Below, one piece after another: positions 61,268 through 64,000 of a stretch of DNA of 64,000 nucleotides (within the stretch, counting starts at the first letter, position 1; each line of letters opens with the position of its first letter). This stretch comes from a bacterium. Lineage in GTDB: Bacteria > Orphanbacterota > Orphanbacteria > Orphanbacterales > Orphanbacteraceae. A program made the position numbers and the translations under genes. The DNA is taken from NCBI GenBank assembly GCA_025782575.1, contig JALGYY010000017.1:111884-175883 (forward strand), written 5' to 3'. The notes under the pieces are model-generated. The model was not told the origin of the DNA, did no database searches, and was given only the letters and a program-made list of their open reading frames with translations.

Positions 61268-62202
61268 ATCAGTCAACGATCGTTGCGATCGGCGTTGTCG
61301 CTTTCGTGCTTCTTCTCGTGTTGAGCGGGAGTCTTTATGTGGTGAACGAGACCGAGCAGGTCATTATTACTCAGTTCGGTAGGCCTGTAGGAGATCCGAT
61401 CAAATCTGCCGGCCTCCACTTCAAGATTCCATTCGTCCAGAAGGTGAATGTTTTTGAGCGGCGCTGGATCGAATGGGACGGCTACCCGAATCAGATTCCG
61501 ACCAAGGACAAGAAGTATATCTGGGTCGATACGTACGCTCGCTGGAGGATCGAAGATCCTCTTCTCTTTTTCCAGAGTGTGCGTGATGAGCGTGGGGCGC
61601 AGTCACGGCTCGACGATATTCTCGATGGGGAGACGCGAAACTTCATCGCCGCCTATCCGCTGATCGAAGTGGTGCGCGCCACCAATCGCGAAATGGCCGC
61701 AGAAGAGGGAATCAGCCAGATCGGTGAGAAGCGGCTTACTGCCGAAGTGGAGGTGGGGCGCGAAGCGATCTCCGCCATGATTCTTAAGAGCGCGTCGAAA
61801 CTGACGCCGTCTCTCGGCATCGAGCTCGTCGATGTCAGAATCAAACGGATCAACTACATCGAAGATGTACGTAGAAAAGTTTACGATCGGATGATCTCGG
61901 AGCGACATCAGATTGCTGAGAAATCACGCTCGGAAGGACGCGGGCGAAGCGCGGAAATTATCGGGGAAAAAGAGAAAGAACTGAAGAAGATCCTCTCCGA
62001 AGCTTACAAACAAGCAGAGGAGATCAAGGGAAAGGCGGATGCGGAAGCGGCGTCGATCTACGCATCCGCTTACAATCGTGATCCTGAGTTCTATTCATTC
62101 GTCACCACGCTGAATGTTTATCGAAAAACACTGGGAAAGAATTCATCGCTCGTCACAAGCACGGACGGTGATTTCTTCCGGTATCTGAAGAAAATTCGGT
62201 AG
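61264..62202 (+). CDS. hflC: HflC-type SPFH/band-7 membrane protein
   Basis: A 312-residue protein whose ATG overlaps the hflK stop (ATGA). It has an N-terminal anchor (IGVVAFVLLLVLSGSLYVV), the band-7 domain (ETEQVIITQFGRPVGDPIKSAGLHFKIPFVQKVNVFERR) and a coiled coil rich in Glu/Lys/Ala (KSRSEGRGRSAEIIGEKEKELKKILSEAYKQAEEIKGKADAEAA). The end YRKTLGKNSSLVTSTDGDFFRYLKK is typical of HflC. Acts with HflK as above. Confidence 0.93.
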   Translation: MNQSTIVAIGVVAFVLLLVLSGSLYVVNETEQVIITQFGRPVGDPIKSAGLHFKIPFVQKVNVFERRWIEWDGYPNQIPTKDKKYIWVDTYARWRIEDPLLFFQSVRDERGAQSRLDDILDGETRNFIAAYPLIEVVRATNREMAAEEGISQIGEKRLTAEVEVGREAISAMILKSASKLTPSLGIELVDVRIKRINYIEDVRRKVYDRMISERHQIAEKSRSEGRGRSAEIIGEKEKELKKILSEAYKQAEEIKGKADAEAASIYASAYNRDPEFYSFVTTLNVYRKTLGKNSSLVTSTDGDFFRYLKKIR

Positions 62203-62208
62203 GCCCGA

Positions 62209-63876
62209 TTGGAAGGCCTTACTGACATTGCCAACCGTCTGAGCGGATACGTCTGGGGGTGGCCGGATGCGGCCCCCCTTCTCGTACTCATCCTGCTCGG
62301 CACCGGACTGATCACCACTTTCGCCCTCGGCTGGATTCAGATCCGCCGCTTCCGTCATGGTGTCGACGTAATCCGCGGCCAGTACGACGACCCCTCCCAC
62401 GAAGGGGATATCTCCCACTATCAGGCCCTTACCACCGCTCTATCAGCAACGGTCGGAATCGGAAATATCGCCGGTGTGGCGACCGCCATCCACTACGGCG
62501 GGCCGGGCGCACTCTTCTGGATGTGGGTTACGGCCGTCTTCGGCATGGCATTAAAATACGCCGAATGCACTCTTGCGATGAAGTACAGGACGATTCTTCC
62601 GAACGGGGAAGCGGCCGGAGGACCGATGTACTACATCGAGAAGGGTCTCGGATCGAAGTGGAAACCGCTCGCCATTTTTTTCGCCGTCTGTGCCGTAATT
62701 TCCAGCTTCGGCTCCGGGAACGGTGTGCAGGCGTTCACGGTGGCTGATCAGTTCCGGGCCGATCTCGGGATTCCGACCTGGATTACGGGGTTGTTCACCG
62801 TATCGGTCGTCGGCCTCGTCATTCTCGGAGGAATCAAACGAATCGGGCGGGTCACATCGAAACTCGCCCCCATCATGGCAGTGACCTACGTAGCGGCCGG
62901 CCTTTTCGTTCTGGTCACACACGCTTCCGTCATACCGGACACTCTCGCTCTCATCGTACGCTCCGCCTTCCAGCCTGCTGCCCAGCTGGGCGGCTTCGCC
63001 GGAGGTTCGTTCATATTCATGCTTACCTGGGGTGTGAAGCGGGGGCTCTTCTCCAACGAGTCCGGACAAGGTTCCGCGCCGATCGCTCACGCGGCGGCGA
63101 AGACCGATGAGCCTGTGCGCGAAGGGGTGGTGGCCATGCTCGGGCCATTCATCGACACTCTCGTCATCTGCACGATTACCGGGCTCGTAATCCTCTCCAC
63201 CGGCGTCTGGAGCGATCGGAAGGATGATTCGATGACGATCAATCATCAGGCCGGTATCACTGTGGTTCAGGAGGGTATTGCCCCCGGATTGAACGGGACA
63301 ATTGGTGATGCCGATCGTTACACGGGGACAGTTCGATGCGACCGGGGAAAGGTCGACGGGCTTTTCTTCGTGCGTAATCACTCGCTGGTCGAAAATGCGA
63401 CCCTTCTCGGGAGCGACGGAGAACCGTTCACCGGGATATTGCAGGTCGACAATGGTGACATCGACCTATCGGGACTGCCGGGACTCACGCTTACCGGAGC
63501 AATGGCACAAAACGGGTCGCCGCTGACAGCATGGGCATTTCAGAAGGGCCTCTCCCCTCTCGGGAACTGGGGCCATTACATTATTACGATTGCAGTCCTC
63601 CTCTTTGCGGTCTCTACGGCAATCAGCTGGTCATACTACGGTGATCGCGCGACGACTTACCTGTTCGGATCGGCGATGGTATTGCCCTACAAAGTCTTCT
63701 TTCTCATGATGCATTTCGCAGGCGCCGTTTTCCCCCTGGAATTCGTATGGGGTTTCGCCGACGTCGCTCTCGGGCTGATGGCGCTTCCCAATCTGATCGC
63801 GATCATTCTGCTCCTCCCCGCCGTAATGCGTATGACCAAAGATTATTTCCAACGAGATCACAAACCGCTCCGGTAG
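62209..63876 (+). CDS. Sodium:alanine/glycine symporter (AGCS family) with a large extracytoplasmic insert
   Basis: A 555-residue protein, TTG start at 62209, six bases after hflC. About ten to eleven membrane helices are seen. AGCS signatures: TALSATVGIGNIAGVATAIHYGGPGALFWMW and the Na/substrate motif GGxFxFMLTWGVKRGLFSNESGQGSAPIAHAAAKTDEPVREG. Between residues 335 and 427, after TGLVILSTGVW, a ~93-residue insert (Gly/Asp-rich, beta-like, with GVW-type entry) splits the usual ~460-residue protein. The C-terminal half resumes with LSPLGNWGHYIITIAVLLFAVSTAISWSYYGDRA. It would take up alanine or glycine with sodium. Confidence 0.88.
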   Translation: MEGLTDIANRLSGYVWGWPDAAPLLVLILLGTGLITTFALGWIQIRRFRHGVDVIRGQYDDPSHEGDISHYQALTTALSATVGIGNIAGVATAIHYGGPGALFWMWVTAVFGMALKYAECTLAMKYRTILPNGEAAGGPMYYIEKGLGSKWKPLAIFFAVCAVISSFGSGNGVQAFTVADQFRADLGIPTWITGLFTVSVVGLVILGGIKRIGRVTSKLAPIMAVTYVAAGLFVLVTHASVIPDTLALIVRSAFQPAAQLGGFAGGSFIFMLTWGVKRGLFSNESGQGSAPIAHAAAKTDEPVREGVVAMLGPFIDTLVICTITGLVILSTGVWSDRKDDSMTINHQAGITVVQEGIAPGLNGTIGDADRYTGTVRCDRGKVDGLFFVRNHSLVENATLLGSDGEPFTGILQVDNGDIDLSGLPGLTLTGAMAQNGSPLTAWAFQKGLSPLGNWGHYIITIAVLLFAVSTAISWSYYGDRATTYLFGSAMVLPYKVFFLMMHFAGAVFPLEFVWGFADVALGLMALPNLIAIILLLPAVMRMTKDYFQRDHKPLR

Positions 63877-63894
63877 CCCCCCCCCACCTCTCCC

Positions 63895-63920
63895 TTGACA
63901 GAAATCACGCTGAGTAGGAT
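63895..63920 (+). promoter_or_regulatory. Candidate promoter near the right edge
   Basis: Perfect TTGACA (63895-63900), followed by TAGGAT 14 bp later, which is a short spacing; GATGCT at 17 bp is a weak alternative. It could serve the partial gene at 63960. Confidence 0.3.
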
Positions 63921-63959
63921 GCTCGACTGAGTGGCGATCCCCTTTTGCAGGTTTGATTC

Positions 63960-64000
63960 ATGGTTCAATCTACAACACATAGAAGTGCGATCGCCGCGAT
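63960..64000 (+). CDS. Possible start of a gene cut by the right window edge
   Basis: ATG 63960 opens a frame of 13 complete codons (MVQSTTHRSAIAA) with no stop before the end. The upstream GCAGGTTTG is a weak ribosome binding site. Too short for assignment; it may be non-coding. Confidence 0.3.
   Translation, partial: MVQSTTHRSAIAA

Noticed and set aside
60191..61276. 361-codon minus-strand open frame over hflK
   Set aside because: hflK is fully supported by SPFH motifs and an ATGA overlap with hflC; the antisense frame has no features.
1..64000. tRNA, rRNA, CRISPR or insertion-sequence content
   Set aside because: No tRNA cloverleaf arms (GTTCRANTC/CCA), no repeat-spacer periodicity and no transposase or terminal inverted repeats are seen in any gap.

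Overview
The window looks like chromosomal DNA from an uncultured Gram-negative bacterium of the FCB/Krumholzibacteriota-Eisenbacteria-Latescibacterota type. That placement is an inference. It rests on high GC with many Arg/Gly/Asp codons, a secreted beta-propeller protein ending in an NPFNP...FlgD/T9SS-like C-terminal domain, an Omp85 protein and other outer-membrane barrels, a secreted tricorn-type protease, a KorAB-type 2-oxoacid:ferredoxin oxidoreductase, and an EF-G of the spdEFG1/mitochondrial EFG1 type. I see no tRNA, rRNA, CRISPR array, insertion sequence, phage or integrase, so this is a stable core/accessory stretch and not an island. About 49 protein genes are supported, and most run in short operons with 1-4 nt overlaps. 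Many starts are GTG or TTG with a clear ribosome binding site.

Layout. 1-3550 (+): a tight cluster of a peptidase-S51/class-I-amidotransferase-like protein (cut by the left edge), an Fes-like esterase, an ATP-grasp ligase and a second esterase. This is a candidate peptide or amide making/breaking system. 3557-10265 (-): an operon for an Omp85-family barrel, a DUF4390-like secreted protein, an NtrY-like kinase, an NtrX-like sigma54 activator, a small barrel and an M28 peptidase, with a palindrome-rich regulatory region upstream. 10572-13377: a small helical protein, an SGNH hydrolase, and two secreted paralogs behind an exact TGAAAC-N16-CGTA (ECF sigma-W-type) promoter. 13578-20479: KorB/KorA, PurU behind a long folded leader, a MATE exporter and a FIST sensor protein. 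20553-28446: PepF, Xaa-Pro peptidase, an SDR epimerase, an MBL hydrolase and the large sortilin-like secreted protein.

28469-43931: a B12-radical SAM enzyme (DUF4070/HpnP-like), a homodimeric pyruvate dehydrogenase E1 without its E2/E3, a Lon-like protease with histone-H1-like basic tails, a Yip1-like membrane protein, a membrane-fused spermidine-synthase-like protein with TPRs, a methyltransferase, gamma-glutamyltransferase and citrate synthase. 44269-49806: EF-G1 coupled to an uncharacterised RecA/KaiC-like ATPase, a second SGNH hydrolase and an M32 carboxypeptidase. 50057-64000: a secreted PepF, a ~750 bp intergenic region with a terminator, a candidate small RNA and a candidate 36-residue ORF, then Nth, a MoaD-MoaE fusion, a lipase-maturation-factor protein, a secreted tricorn protease, adenosine deaminase, HflK/HflC and a sodium:alanine symporter.

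Taken together the window describes a protein- and peptide-consuming heterotroph. Eight peptidases of different families, gamma-glutamyltransferase and an amino-acid symporter feed carbon into pyruvate/2-oxoacid oxidation and citrate synthase. The strongest leads for something undescribed are the ATP-grasp/esterase/S51 cluster, the EF-G1-coupled ATPase with its structured leader, the tailed Lon protease, the sigma-W-type promoter driving paired secreted paralogs, and the folded purU leader.
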